Source: Paenacidovorax caeni (GTDB lineage: Bacteria > Pseudomonadota > Gammaproteobacteria > Burkholderiales > Burkholderiaceae_C). From it: a stretch of DNA of 64,000 nucleotides. The stretch's first letter is position 1; each line of letters begins with the position of its first letter. Positions 1-8,547 of this stretch are shown here, in pieces. The stretch covers positions 21,431-85,430 of the forward strand of contig NZ_CYIG01000013.1 in assembly GCF_001298675.1 (NCBI RefSeq). The letters are read 5' to 3'. The position numbers and the translations under genes are program-made. Below the pieces are notes generated by a model, which saw only the letters and a list, made by a program, of their open reading frames with translations, was not told where the DNA came from and made no database searches.

Positions 1-907
1 GCGCCTGGGCGAAGTAGGCCGGGGTAATGCCCATGGTCAGGTCGGCCGCCAGCATGCCGCCGGCCAGTGCGGCCAGCGTGGTCCACACGCTGATGAGCGG
101 CATGGCCAGCATCAGCGCCAGCGCGCGCGGCAGCACCAGGCGAAAGCCCTGCGGGATGCCCATGACGCGCATGGCGTCCAGCTCCTCGGTCACGCGCATC
201 ACGCCGATCTGCGCCGTGATGGCAGAGCCCGAGCGCCCCGCCACCAGGATGGCCGCAAGCATAGGCCCCAGCTCGCGGATCAGCGAGATGCCCAGGATGT
301 TGACGATGAACGATTCGGCACCGAACTGGCGCAGCTGCAGCGCCATGAGGTAGGCCAGCACCACACCGATGAGGAAGCCCACCAGCGCGGTGATGGGCAG
401 CGCCGTCGTCCCCATGCGGTACAGGTGGCCCGAAAGATCGCGCCAGGGCCCACGCCGCGGCGCGCGCGCCAGGCGCAGCACGTCGAGCCCCAGCTGGCCG
501 ACGAGCTGCACGAAAAAGCGCACGTGCTCCATGGCGTGCAGTACCAGCTCGCCCAGGCGGTGCACCTGGTTCATCAGGCGCCAGGGCGGCGGCGGCGGCG
601 CGGGGGCCACGCTCAGGCGCGCTACGCGCTCGAGCATGGTGCGGTGCGCGTCACCGGCCACCAGGCGCGCAGGCCAGGCACGGCCCCAGTGGTTCCACAG
701 CAGTTGCGCGCCCACGTGGTCCAGCCACTGCAGGCCGCTCAAGTCCCAGGCCAGGTCGGGCGCGGGTGGCAACGCGGCCAGTTGGCGGCGCAGCACGCGC
801 CACTGCGCACGCTGGCCCAGGTCGGCCGCACCCCAGCGCCCCCGCAGCACAGCGCACGGCCCGTCGGGCGTGTCGGTGCGCAGCAGTTGGGGGGGGGAAA
901 TACTCAT
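1..907 (-). CDS. MlaE/YrbE-family ABC transporter permease with N-terminal STAS-like part (3' end outside window)
   Basis: About 302 codons are visible, starting at the ATG at 905-907; the C-terminus lies beyond the left edge. The N-terminal 110 or so residues look like a STAS-type region (for example DLSGLQWLDHVGAQLL). The membrane permease follows, with family-typical stretches LIRELGPMLAAILVAGRSGS and MRVTEELDAMRVMGIP. MlaE permeases work with an MlaF ATPase and an MlaD lipid-binding protein in retrograde phospholipid transport between outer and inner membrane. The STAS-fused form is usually followed by its ATPase and MCE genes, which would lie to the left of this window. The upstream side faces the GMC oxidoreductase divergently, and one copy of the AGCGCTT palindrome lies in the gap. 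Confidence 0.85.
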   Translation of the reverse strand, partial: MSISPPQLLRTDTPDGPCAVLRGRWGAADLGQRAQWRVLRRQLAALPPAPDLAWDLSGLQWLDHVGAQLLWNHWGRAWPARLVAGDAHRTMLERVARLSVAPAPPPPPWRLMNQVHRLGELVLHAMEHVRFFVQLVGQLGLDVLRLARAPRRGPWRDLSGHLYRMGTTALPITALVGFLIGVVLAYLMALQLRQFGAESFIVNILGISLIRELGPMLAAILVAGRSGSAITAQIGVMRVTEELDAMRVMGIPQGFRLVLPRALALMLAMPLISVWTTLAALAGGMLAADLTMGITPAYFAQA

Positions 908-994
908 GCCGGTCAGGGTTCCAAAGTTACGCAGGATAACGCCCCGGCCGCCAGGCTGGCAAGCAAGACAGTGCACGCCGGGCATGAAATTAAT

Positions 995-1045
995 ATCAAA
1001 AAGGGCTGTAGCGCTTACCAATAAAGCGCTAGCAGCTATGCAAAC
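995..1045 (+). repeat. AGCGCTT palindrome, copy 1 (short form)
   Basis: The left arm GGCTGTAGCGCTT ends at 1016 and the right arm AAGCGCTAGCAGCT runs 1024-1037, with a 7-base loop. An A-rich flank and the sequence AGCTATGCAAAC follow. It lies between two divergent genes, so it cannot be a simple 3' terminator here. Confidence 0.8.
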
Positions 1046-1128
1046 AATAGCATCCTGGGATTACCCGCTCGACAGTCGCACGCTGCTTTGCACAATGGTG
1101 CAGCACTTCCATTCCCCTTTGGCACCCC

Positions 1129-2808
1129 ATGAGCGACACCCACTTCGACTACATCATCATCGGCGGCGGCACCGCCGGCGCCCTGCTGGCCAACCGGCTC
1201 AGCGCCGACGCGCGCAACCGCGTGCTGCTCATCGAAGCCGGGCGCAAGGACGACTACCACTGGATCCACATCCCCGTGGGCTACCTGTATTGCATTGGCA
1301 ACCCGCGCACCGATTGGCTCTACCAGACCGAGCCCGACGCCGGCCTGAACGGGCGGCGCCTGCGCTACCCGCGCGGCAAGGTGCTGGGCGGCTGCAGCAG
1401 CATCAACGGCATGATCTACATGCGCGGCCAGGCGCGCGACTACGACCAGTGGGCCCAGCTCACCGGCGACGACACCTGGCGCTGGGACAACGTGCTGCCC
1501 GCTTTTCGCCGCCACGAGGACCACTGGCGCCTGGACCAGCCCGGCACGGCGGACGAGGCTTTCAAGCGCCTGCACGGCAACCGCGCGACCGGCAGCACGG
1601 GCGAGTGGCGCGTGGAGCGCCAGCGCCTGCGCTGGGACGTGCTCGACGCCTTCGCCCTGGCGGCGCAGCAGGCGGGCATTCCGGCCACCCCAGACTTCAA
1701 CAGCGGCACCAACGAAGGCGTGGGCTACTTCGAAGTCAACCAGAAAAGCGGCTGGCGCTGGAACAGCGCCAAGGCCTTCCTGCGCCCCGCCTGCTACGGC
1801 CGCCCCAACTTCGAGATGTGGACCACGGCGCAGGCCACGCGCCTGGTGGTCGAGACGCAGGCCGACGGCAGCCGCCGCTGCACCGGCGTGCATGTCTGGA
1901 CCGGGCAGGAACTGGTGCATGCGCGGGCCGCGCGCGAGGTCATCCTGAGCGCGGGCGCGGTGAACTCGCCGCAGCTGCTGCAGCTCTCGGGCATCGGTCC
2001 GGCGGCGCTGCTGCGCCAGCACGGCATCGACGTCGTGCACGACCTGCCCGGCGTGGGCGCCAACCTGCAGGACCACCTGCAGATTCGCTCGGTCTACAAG
2101 GTCAGCGGCGTGCCCACACTCAACACCATGGCCAATTCGCTCTGGGGCAAGGCGCGCATCGGGCTGCAGTACCTGCTCTCGCGCAGCGGGCCCATGAGCA
2201 TGGCGCCCTCGCAGCTCGGCGCGTTCACGCGCTCCGACCCGAGCCAGCCCTACCCCAACATCGAGTACCACGTGCAGCCACTGTCGCTGGACGCCTTCGG
2301 CGAGCCGCTGCACAGCTTCCCGGCCTTCACGGCCAGCGTGTGCAACCTCAACCCGACAAGCCGCGGCACGGTTCAAGTGCGCAGCCCGCGCTTCGAGGAC
2401 GCGCCGGCCATCGCACCGCAGTACCTCTCCACCGAAGAAGACCGCAAGGTGGCCGCCGACAGCCTGCGCGTGACGCGCCGCATCGTCGCGCAAGGCGCCA
2501 TGGCCAAATACCAGCCGGAGGAATGGAAGCCCGGCGTGCAGTACCAGAGCGACGAGGACCTGGCACGCCTGGCGGGCGACATCGCCACCACCATCTTCCA
2601 CCCCGTGGGCACCACCAAGATGGGGCGTGACGACGACCCCATGGCCGTGCTCGACAGCCGCCTGCGCGTGCGCGGCATCGCCGGCCTGCGCGTGGTGGAC
2701 GCGGGCGCCATGCCCACCATCACCAGTGGCAACACCAATTCCCCCACGCTGATGCTGGCGGAAAAAGCCGCCGAGTGGATCCGCACCGACCAGCAGGCGG
2801 GCGCCTAG
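1129..2808 (+). CDS. GMC-family FAD-dependent oxidoreductase (choline/alcohol dehydrogenase-like)
   Basis: This 559-residue protein has the length typical of the glucose-methanol-choline family. The FAD-binding Rossmann motif GGGTAG is at residues 12-17, and the GMC signature region around GKVLGGCSSINGMIYMRG follows near residue 85. The second signature SAGAVNSPQLLQLSGIGP is present. Near the C-terminus are the catalytic His (HPVGT, His491) and Asn (SGNTNSP, Asn535). Family members oxidise alcohols, choline or polyethylene glycol, reducing FAD. The substrate cannot be told from sequence. The start ATG follows a gap of about 220 bases after the divergent permease. The gene appears monocistronic because the next gene is on the opposite strand. 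Choline dehydrogenase (BetA) is a possible label, but no betaine gene is nearby. Confidence 0.88.
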   Translation: MSDTHFDYIIIGGGTAGALLANRLSADARNRVLLIEAGRKDDYHWIHIPVGYLYCIGNPRTDWLYQTEPDAGLNGRRLRYPRGKVLGGCSSINGMIYMRGQARDYDQWAQLTGDDTWRWDNVLPAFRRHEDHWRLDQPGTADEAFKRLHGNRATGSTGEWRVERQRLRWDVLDAFALAAQQAGIPATPDFNSGTNEGVGYFEVNQKSGWRWNSAKAFLRPACYGRPNFEMWTTAQATRLVVETQADGSRRCTGVHVWTGQELVHARAAREVILSAGAVNSPQLLQLSGIGPAALLRQHGIDVVHDLPGVGANLQDHLQIRSVYKVSGVPTLNTMANSLWGKARIGLQYLLSRSGPMSMAPSQLGAFTRSDPSQPYPNIEYHVQPLSLDAFGEPLHSFPAFTASVCNLNPTSRGTVQVRSPRFEDAPAIAPQYLSTEEDRKVAADSLRVTRRIVAQGAMAKYQPEEWKPGVQYQSDEDLARLAGDIATTIFHPVGTTKMGRDDDPMAVLDSRLRVRGIAGLRVVDAGAMPTITSGNTNSPTLMLAEKAAEWIRTDQQAGA

Positions 2809-2827
2809 CCGCCAGTGCCTCGGCGCC

Positions 2828-3145
2828 TCAGCGAAGGCCGCCCACGTAGCGCACGCCCGGGGACTCGGGGCGCGCAGGCCGCGAAGCCAGCGCAGGCTGG
2901 GGCTGCGGCTGCGCTGGCGCGGCCCCTTCGCCCATGGCGTGGGCCAGCTTGTCGGCCCACTCGACCAGCTCTGGCGCGCCGTCCGTATGCCCGCGCTGGC
3001 GCGCAAAGCGCACGATGGCCTGCGCGTATTCAGCGTTCGCCGCCATCCACTCGATATCGGTCACGCGCGCCGTCTTGCGGCGCAGCAGCACGTGCAGGTG
3101 GGCCGCAATGGCCAGCCTGCCTTCGCCCGGTGCCTGGTTGTCCAT
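2828..3145 (-). CDS. conserved hypothetical protein next to ammonium transporter
   Basis: A 105-residue soluble protein with no signal peptide or membrane segment. The first 70 residues are predicted helical (HLHVLLRRKTARVTDIEWMA is typical), and the last 35 are Pro/Ala-rich and end in VRYVGGLR. A strong ribosome site AAGGAGG precedes the ATG at 3145. It lies 19 bases after the stop of ammonium transporter 1 on the same strand, so the two are probably cotranscribed. I recognise it only as a short protein recurring in Comamonadaceae and assign no function. Confidence 0.75.
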   Translation of the reverse strand: MDNQAPGEGRLAIAAHLHVLLRRKTARVTDIEWMAANAEYAQAIVRFARQRGHTDGAPELVEWADKLAHAMGEGAAPAQPQPQPALASRPARPESPGVRYVGGLR

Positions 3146-3164
3146 GGCAATCTACCTCCTTCGC

Positions 3165-4508
3165 TCAACTACCCAGATGCTCGCGGTGCTCAGCGATGTC
3201 CAGCCCCTCCAGCTCGCTGGTTTCATCCACCCGCAGCGGCACCACCTTCCCGGTCAGCCACAGCAACACCGCCGTGCCCACCAGGCTGAAAATCATCACC
3301 GTCCCCACGCCCACGGCCTGGGTCAGCACGCTGCCGTCCACGCCCGACACGGTGCGGCTGGCGAACACGCCCGTGAGCAGCGAGCCCACCACGCCGCCAA
3401 TGCCGTGCACGCCGAACACATCGAGCGAGTCGTCGGTGTGCAGCCAGCGCTTGAGGCCGGTCGCCCCCCAGTAGCACACCAGCCCGGCCACCACGCCAAT
3501 GGCCAGCGCGGCGCGCGGCGTCACGTAGCCGGCACCGGGCGTGATGGCCACCAGCCCCGCCACCAGGCCAGAGCACAACCCCAGCAGCGAGGCCCGGCCG
3601 CGCACCACCCATTCACCGGCCATCCACCCCAGCGCCCCCGCAGCTGCGGCGATGTGCGTCACGGCCAGCGCCAGGCCCGCGCGCCCGTCAGCGGCCAGCG
3701 CCGACCCCGCGTTGAAGCCAAACCAGCCGACCCAGAGCAGCGCTGCGCCCACCATGGTCCAGCCCAGGTTGTAGGGTGCGAAAGCCTCCTTGCCATAGCC
3801 ACGCCGCTTGCCCAGCAGCCACGCACAGGCCAGCCCCGCCATGCCCGCATTCACGTGCACCACGGCGCCACCGGCGAAGTCCAGCGCCCCCAGGCGCGCC
3901 AGCCAGCCCCCAGGCTCCCACACCCAGTGCGCGACGGGCGCGTAGATACATAGCGTCCACAGGCTGATGAAAACCAGCATCGCGGAAAAGCGCATGCGCT
4001 CCACAAAGGCACCCACCACCAGCGCCGCCGTGATGACCGCGAAGCAGAGCTGAAACATGGCGTACACCGCCTCCGGCACGTGCGGTGCGATGTGGCTTAC
4101 GGCCACCAGGCCCGCGCCCAGGTCGTAGTCCAAACCCGCGAGCCCCATGCGCTCGATGCCGCCAATCCAGGCCGTGCCGGGAGTGAAGGCCCAGGAGTAG
4201 CCGGCCACGAACCACCACACGCTCACCACAGCCGCGATGGCCAGCACGCTGGCCATGGTGTTGAGCACATTCTTGCGCCGCACCATGCCGGCATAAAACA
4301 GCGCCACGCCTGGCAGCGTCATCAACAGCACCAGCACGGTGGCCGTCATGAGCCAGGCCGTGTCGGCAGCGCTGATCGCATCGAACGGCACCAGCGCGGG
4401 CGCCGTGGGCACGGCCTTGGCGCCCTGTGGCGTCTGCGCCCACCCCGGCGCTAACACGCCCAGCCACATAGCCCCTGCTGTCCCAATCCTGCATGGCACC
4501 TCCCGCAT
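3165..4508 (-). CDS. amt: ammonium transporter 1 (Amt/MEP/Rh family)
   Basis: A 447-residue integral membrane protein moving ammonium across the inner membrane. A signal-like leader (residues 1-25, ending PGWAQ) precedes about 11 membrane segments. Family features include DTAWLMTATVL, GVALFYAGMVRRKN, the twin-His surroundings FAGGAVVHVNAGMAGL and VFGVHGIGG. I chose the ATG at 4508 over an upstream in-frame ATG at 4574 because AGGAG precedes it, and because a sigma-54 type promoter (4549-4563) would otherwise lie inside the gene. A second Amt lies at 54.4-55.9 kb with glnK. This copy has no glnK beside it and is followed by a small hypothetical gene. Confidence 0.93.
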   Translation of the reverse strand: MREVPCRIGTAGAMWLGVLAPGWAQTPQGAKAVPTAPALVPFDAISAADTAWLMTATVLVLLMTLPGVALFYAGMVRRKNVLNTMASVLAIAAVVSVWWFVAGYSWAFTPGTAWIGGIERMGLAGLDYDLGAGLVAVSHIAPHVPEAVYAMFQLCFAVITAALVVGAFVERMRFSAMLVFISLWTLCIYAPVAHWVWEPGGWLARLGALDFAGGAVVHVNAGMAGLACAWLLGKRRGYGKEAFAPYNLGWTMVGAALLWVGWFGFNAGSALAADGRAGLALAVTHIAAAAGALGWMAGEWVVRGRASLLGLCSGLVAGLVAITPGAGYVTPRAALAIGVVAGLVCYWGATGLKRWLHTDDSLDVFGVHGIGGVVGSLLTGVFASRTVSGVDGSVLTQAVGVGTVMIFSLVGTAVLLWLTGKVVPLRVDETSELEGLDIAEHREHLGS

Positions 4509-4548
4509 GGTGCGTTCTCCTGTTCTGGTTGCTGACAGACGGGATTCC

Positions 4549-4563
4549 GCAAGAGGCATGCCA
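4549..4563 (-). promoter_or_regulatory. sigma-54 (-24/-12) promoter for ammonium transporter 1
   Basis: On the minus strand the sequence reads TGGCATGCCTCTTGC. The invariant GG and GC are separated by 10 bases, matching the RpoN consensus TGGCACG-N4-TTGC. The inferred transcript start is about 29 bases before the ATG at 4508. The neighbouring NtrC-like dyad supports the call. Confidence 0.75.
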
Positions 4564-4612
4564 GCCGTTTCCAAGGCCCAGCGCCCCCATCCGGGGGGCG
4601 GGAAACCCCCAA

Positions 4613-4629
4613 TGCACCAAGCAAGTGCG
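4613..4629. promoter_or_regulatory. NtrC-like binding site
   Basis: The 17-base dyad TGCACCAAGCAAGTGCG matches the NtrC consensus TGCAC-N7-GTGCA except for the last base. It lies 50 bases upstream of the sigma-54 element of ammonium transporter 1, a sensible enhancer position. Nitrogen-limitation control is inferred. Confidence 0.6.
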
Positions 4630-4655
4630 AACCGTTACAGTCACGCCACTCGATA

Positions 4656-4783
4656 GCGCACTACGGTGCGCATGAGAGGAGCCCGAGGAGACATCTCGAC
4701 AACCACAACCAATCCATAAAAACAGCATCCGTCACGAGATGCCTCTTTGTACAAGGCGCCGGCACCCCCGGCGCCTTTTTGTT
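4656..4783 (+). ncRNA. candidate structured RNA: leader/attenuator of the TSUP gene or small RNA
   Basis: The 342-base gap between the divergent amt and TSUP genes holds three rightward structures. First is GCGCAC-TACG-GTGCGC (4656-4671), with a stable UACG-type loop. Second is a long stem pairing 4684-4698 with 4735-4749: GAGACATCTCG against CGAGATGCCTC with one mismatch, extended by AU/GU/CG pairs. It encloses a 36-base A/C-rich single-stranded loop. Third is an intrinsic terminator at 4753-4783. No coding gene reads rightward into this terminator, so it ends either a small RNA or an attenuated leader of the gene at 4851. I see no match to a riboswitch class I know and no clear sigma-70 promoter. 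Confidence 0.5.
4753..4783 (+). terminator. intrinsic terminator upstream of the TSUP gene
   Basis: A perfect 10-base-pair stem AAGGCGCCGG/CCGGCGCCTT with loop CACCC is followed by a T-run (TTTTTGTT). It lies about 70 bases before the TSUP start codon, with no gene upstream on this strand. Confidence 0.85.
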
Positions 4784-4850
4784 GTGCCGTCTTGTCTGGC
4801 ATTGAGGCGGGGTGTCCCAAGGTTTTCGCGCACAGGCGAGAATCGCGCCA

Positions 4851-5609
4851 ATGGAATGGATGCTCGTCTCGCTGGCCTCGCTGCTGGCCGGTTTCGTGGA
4901 TGCGATCGTGGGCGGAGGCGGGCTGATCCTGCTGCCCGCGCTGTTCGCCACCTTCGCCCACGCCCCGCCCGCTACCCTGCTGGGCACCAACAAGAGCGCC
5001 TCGGTCTGGGGTACGGCCATGGCCACCTGGCAGTTCAGCCGCCGCGTGCGCATTCCTTGGCGCACCATGCTGCCGGCGGCGGGCGCCGGGTTCGCCGGGG
5101 CCTTTTTCGGCGCCTGGGCGGTCACGCTGGCCTCGCCCGACTTCCTGCGCAAGCTGCTGCCACTGGTCATGGTGGCCGTGCTGGCCTACACGCTGCTCAA
5201 GAAAGACCTGGGGCTGCACCACCAGCCGCGCTGGCGCGGCCGCACCGAAGCACTGGCGGCCTGCGCGATTGGCGCGGTGATCGGCTTCTACGACGGCTTT
5301 TTCGGCCCCGGCACCGGCAGCTTTTTCGTTTTCGCCTTCGTGCGCCTGCTGGGCTACGATTTCCTCAACGCCTCGGTTTCGGCCAAGCTGCTGAACCTGG
5401 CGACCAACCTGGCCGCGCTGATCCTGTTTGCCGCCAAGGGGCACATCTGGTGGCACTTCACCCTGCCGCTGGCTGCGGCCAACGTGGTCGGCAGCGTGCT
5501 GGGCACCTACATGGCCCTGCGCCATGGCACGGGCTTCGTGCGCGCCATCTTTATCCTGGTCGTCAGCGTGCTCATCCTCAAGACGGGCTATGACGCCTTT
5601 CTGAAGTGA
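4851..5609 (+). CDS. TSUP-family (TauE/SafE) membrane transporter
   Basis: A 252-residue protein with about eight hydrophobic segments and the two repeated TauE-type motifs. The first is GFVDAIVGGGGLILLPAL near residues 12-30; the second is GFYDGFFGPGTGSFFVFAF in the second half. Members export small organic or sulfur anions such as sulfite, sulfoacetate or taurine-derived sulfonates. The substrate here is unknown. I preferred the ATG at 4851 (MEWMLVS) to an upstream in-frame ATG because the hydrophobic segment then starts at once. The stop is one base before the arginase start, so the two genes are probably translated from one message. The structured RNA and terminator just upstream may control both. 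Confidence 0.85.
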   Translation: MEWMLVSLASLLAGFVDAIVGGGGLILLPALFATFAHAPPATLLGTNKSASVWGTAMATWQFSRRVRIPWRTMLPAAGAGFAGAFFGAWAVTLASPDFLRKLLPLVMVAVLAYTLLKKDLGLHHQPRWRGRTEALAACAIGAVIGFYDGFFGPGTGSFFVFAFVRLLGYDFLNASVSAKLLNLATNLAALILFAAKGHIWWHFTLPLAAANVVGSVLGTYMALRHGTGFVRAIFILVVSVLILKTGYDAFLK

Positions 5610-5610
5610 C

Positions 5611-6516
5611 ATGGCCCTTTGGCACCTCACGCTGCTGGGAGCCCCGACCGACGCCGGTGCGGGCGTGGCCGGGGCCCACCTGGGGCCGGACGCGCTGCGT
5701 GGCGCGGGCCTGGCCCGGGCGCTGCGTGGGCAAGGCCACGACGTGCAGGACCTGGGCAACCTCGCCGGCCCGCCAACGCCCGCGCATGAGGCCCGCCATG
5801 GCCCACACCACCTGGCCTGCGTAAGCGCCTGGAACCAGGCCGTGCACGACGCCGTGGCCAGCATCCTGGCCGCACAGCGCGTGCCCGTGCTGCTGGGCGG
5901 TGACCACAGCCTGGCGGTGGGCTCCATCAGCGCCGTGGCCCGGCACTGTCGCCAGGCCGGCAAGGCACTGTGCGTGCTCTGGCTCGACGCCCATGCCGAC
6001 GCCAACACCCCCGCCACCAGCCCCAGCGGCAACCTGCACGGCATGCCCGTGGCCTGTCTGCTGGGTGATGGGCCCGCGGCGCTCACGGCACTGGCCGGCG
6101 GGCCACCCGCGCTGCAGCCGGCACAGTTGCGCCTGGTCGGCCTGCGCAGCGTGGATGCAGGCGAGCAGTGCTACCTGCGCCAGCGCGGCCTGCCCGTGTG
6201 GCGTATGCCCGAGGTACGGGCGCTGGGCATGGCGCAGACCATGGCGCAGGTGCTGCGCGGCATCCAGGCTGGCACCCACCACCTGCACGTCAGCCTCGAC
6301 CTTGACTGTATGGATCCAGCCCTGGCTCCGGGCGTGAGCACGCCCGCGCCCGGTGGCATCGGCCACCACGCCATGCAGCAGTGCATGGACCTGCTGGCCG
6401 CCAGCGGCGCGGTGGGCTCGGTCGATCTGGTGGAGCTGAACCCCTTGCGCGACCGGCAGGGGCAGACGGCGCAGCTGGCCGTCGATCTCCTGCAGCGCCT
6501 GGCAGGATCAGCATGA
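5611..6516 (+). CDS. rocF: arginase/agmatinase superfamily, arginase-like
   Basis: A 301-residue cytosolic binuclear manganese hydrolase expected to cleave L-arginine to ornithine and urea. The metal-binding motifs are complete: GGDHS (96-100), DAHADAN (126-132) and SLDLDCMDP (228-236). The opening LGAPTDAGAGVAGAHLGPDALR is typical of arginases rather than agmatinases, and the length agrees. The gene starts one base after the TSUP transporter stop. Its stop codon abuts palindrome copy 2. Agmatinase or a related ureohydrolase is the main alternative. Confidence 0.85.
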   Translation: MALWHLTLLGAPTDAGAGVAGAHLGPDALRGAGLARALRGQGHDVQDLGNLAGPPTPAHEARHGPHHLACVSAWNQAVHDAVASILAAQRVPVLLGGDHSLAVGSISAVARHCRQAGKALCVLWLDAHADANTPATSPSGNLHGMPVACLLGDGPAALTALAGGPPALQPAQLRLVGLRSVDAGEQCYLRQRGLPVWRMPEVRALGMAQTMAQVLRGIQAGTHHLHVSLDLDCMDPALAPGVSTPAPGGIGHHAMQQCMDLLAASGAVGSVDLVELNPLRDRQGQTAQLAVDLLQRLAGSA

Positions 6517-6565
6517 AAAATGCCTCTAGCCCTTTATCAGCAAGCGCCAGAAGCTACTAAAAGAG
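6514..6565 (+). repeat. AGCGCTT palindrome, copy 2 (short form)
   Basis: The copy runs from the arginase stop codon: ATGCCTCTAGCCCTT, a short spacer, then CAAGCGCCAGAAGCT and an A-rich end. It occupies the convergent gap between arginase and mrdA. Confidence 0.75.
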
Positions 6566-6578
6566 GAGCGTAAGCGAC

Positions 6579-8543
6579 TCAGTTGGCGTCAGGCCCGGGC
6601 CGGTCGCGCATGCGCAACGGCACATCGGCAGCCTGGCGCATCGTGCCGATCGGTGCGGCGGTCTGGCCCTTGCTCGTGGCGGCGATGTCTTCCTCGCTCG
6701 GATACAGGCCTTGCAACCAGTAGTCGAACACGCGCCGCGCGATGGGGGCGGCACTGGCCGCGCCGAAGCCGGCGTTCTCCACGATCAGCGCCACTGCGAT
6801 GCGCGGGTTCTCAGCCGGCGCGAACGCGGCGAACAACGAGTGATCGCGCTTGTGCTCCTCCAGCGCCTTGGCGTTGTACTTGACGTTCTGGCCCAGGCTC
6901 ACGGCCTGCGCTGTACCAGTTTTGCCGCCCGAGGTGTAGGCCGCCCCGGCGAACACGCGCCGCCCGGTGCCCGCCTCGTTCACCGCCACCAGGGCGCGGC
7001 GCACCACGTCAACGTTCTTGGGCAGGTAGCCCAGTTTCTCGCCCGGCGGCTGCGCCAATTCGGTGACGGCGCCGGTGACCGCGTCGCGCACCGCCTTGGC
7101 CACGTGCGGGCGGTAGCGCGTGCCGCCATTGGCCAGCGTGGCCTCGGCCAGTGCCAGCTGCAGCATGGTGAAGTTGTTGTAGCCCTGGCCGATGCCCAGC
7201 GACACAGTTTCGCCCGGGAACCAGCGCTTGGCCTCGGGGCGCTTGTTGACCTGGCGCTTCCACTGCGTGCTGGGCAGCACGCCGCGCAGCTCGCCGCCCA
7301 GGTCGATGCCGGTGATCTGGCCAAAGCCCAGCGGCGCCATGAAGTCGTGGATGGTGTCCACGCCCATCTCCACGCCCAGCGAGTAGAAATAGGTGTTGCT
7401 GGAGAACTGGATGGCACGCACCATGTCCACCCCACCCAGGCCGCCCTCGTGGCTGCGGAAGGTGCGCCCACCGAAGTTGTAGTAGCCCGGGTCGTTCACC
7501 ACCAGGGTGGGCGAGCGCTTGTTCAACTGCAGCGCCGCCAGCGCCATGAAGGGCTTGTAGGTGGAGCCCGGCGGATAGGTGCCGCGCAGCGCGCGGTTGA
7601 GCAGCGGCTTGTTGATGGATTCGTTGAGCACCTGCCAGTTTTCCTGGTCGATGCCCTCGACAAACAGGTTCGGATCGAAGGTCGGCTTGGACACGAGCGC
7701 CAAAATTTCGCCGTTGCGCGGGTCGATGGCCACCAGCGCGCCGCGCCGCTCGCCGTACAGGTCTTCGACCAACTTCTGCAGCTTGATGTCGATCGACAGC
7801 ATGACGCTGTGCCCCGGTGTGGCCGGGCGGCTGTGCAGCTTGCGCACCACGCGGCCGCCGGCCGAGGTCTCCATCAGCTCCACGCCGGTGGTGCCGTGCA
7901 GCTGCTGCTCGTAGGACTGTTCCACGCCAAGCTTGCCGATGTATTCGGTGCCACGGTAGTTGGCCGCGTCGTCGGAGTCGTCGATGCGCTCCTTCTCGCG
8001 CTGGTTGATACGGCCGATGTAGCCGATGGCGTGCCCCCCCACCTCGCCCAGCGGGTAGGTGCGAAACAGCCGCGCCTTGATGTCCACGCCCGGAAAGCGA
8101 TAGCGCTGGGCCGCGAAGCGTGCCACCTCCTCGTCGGTCAGGCGCGTGCGGATGGGCAGCGACTCGAAGCTGCGCGCATCCTCCATCAGCCGCTTGAAGC
8201 GGCGCTTGTCGCGCGGCTGGATGTCCACCACCTTGGACAGCTCCTCGATGGTTTCGTCCAGGTCACCCAGCTTGGAGCGCGTGATCTCCAGCGTGTAGGC
8301 CGAATAGTTGGTGGCCAGTACCACGCCGTTGCGGTCAAGGATCTGCCCGCGGTTGGGCACGATCGGCACAACCGCCGTGCGGTTGCTCTCCGCCTGGTCG
8401 GCCAAGTCCTCATGGCGCTGCACCTGCAGCACCAGCAGGCGCGCCACGATCAGGGCGAAGGCCAGGAACACCACCAGCCCCATGGCCAGCACGCGCACAC
8501 GAAAGCGCCAGGCGTCCCGCTCGCTGTTGCGCAGTTCGGTCAT
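6579..8543 (-). CDS. mrdA: penicillin-binding protein 2, peptidoglycan transpeptidase
   Basis: A 654-residue class B PBP of the elongasome that cross-links peptidoglycan in the lateral wall. A cytoplasmic N-terminus is followed by one membrane anchor (about 18-40), then the PBP dimerisation domain (about 60-230) and the transpeptidase domain. Active-site motifs are STYK (327-330), SSN (381-383) and KTG (541-543). It is the last gene of a leftward mreB-mreC-mreD-mrdA run, separated from mreD by 4 bases. RodA, often the next gene in this cluster, is absent; the following gene is convergent arginase. Confidence 0.96.
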   Translation of the reverse strand: MTELRNSERDAWRFRVRVLAMGLVVFLAFALIVARLLVLQVQRHEDLADQAESNRTAVVPIVPNRGQILDRNGVVLATNYSAYTLEITRSKLGDLDETIEELSKVVDIQPRDKRRFKRLMEDARSFESLPIRTRLTDEEVARFAAQRYRFPGVDIKARLFRTYPLGEVGGHAIGYIGRINQREKERIDDSDDAANYRGTEYIGKLGVEQSYEQQLHGTTGVELMETSAGGRVVRKLHSRPATPGHSVMLSIDIKLQKLVEDLYGERRGALVAIDPRNGEILALVSKPTFDPNLFVEGIDQENWQVLNESINKPLLNRALRGTYPPGSTYKPFMALAALQLNKRSPTLVVNDPGYYNFGGRTFRSHEGGLGGVDMVRAIQFSSNTYFYSLGVEMGVDTIHDFMAPLGFGQITGIDLGGELRGVLPSTQWKRQVNKRPEAKRWFPGETVSLGIGQGYNNFTMLQLALAEATLANGGTRYRPHVAKAVRDAVTGAVTELAQPPGEKLGYLPKNVDVVRRALVAVNEAGTGRRVFAGAAYTSGGKTGTAQAVSLGQNVKYNAKALEEHKRDHSLFAAFAPAENPRIAVALIVENAGFGAASAAPIARRVFDYWLQGLYPSEEDIAATSKGQTAAPIGTMRQAADVPLRMRDRPGPDAN

Positions 8544-8547
8544 GGCT

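Noticed and set aside
369..2630. Very long open frame overlapping the GMC gene in another frame
   Set aside because: It is Arg/Pro-rich, as expected from the third-base GC bias of the real genes, with no domain; the overlapping GMC oxidoreductase is complete.
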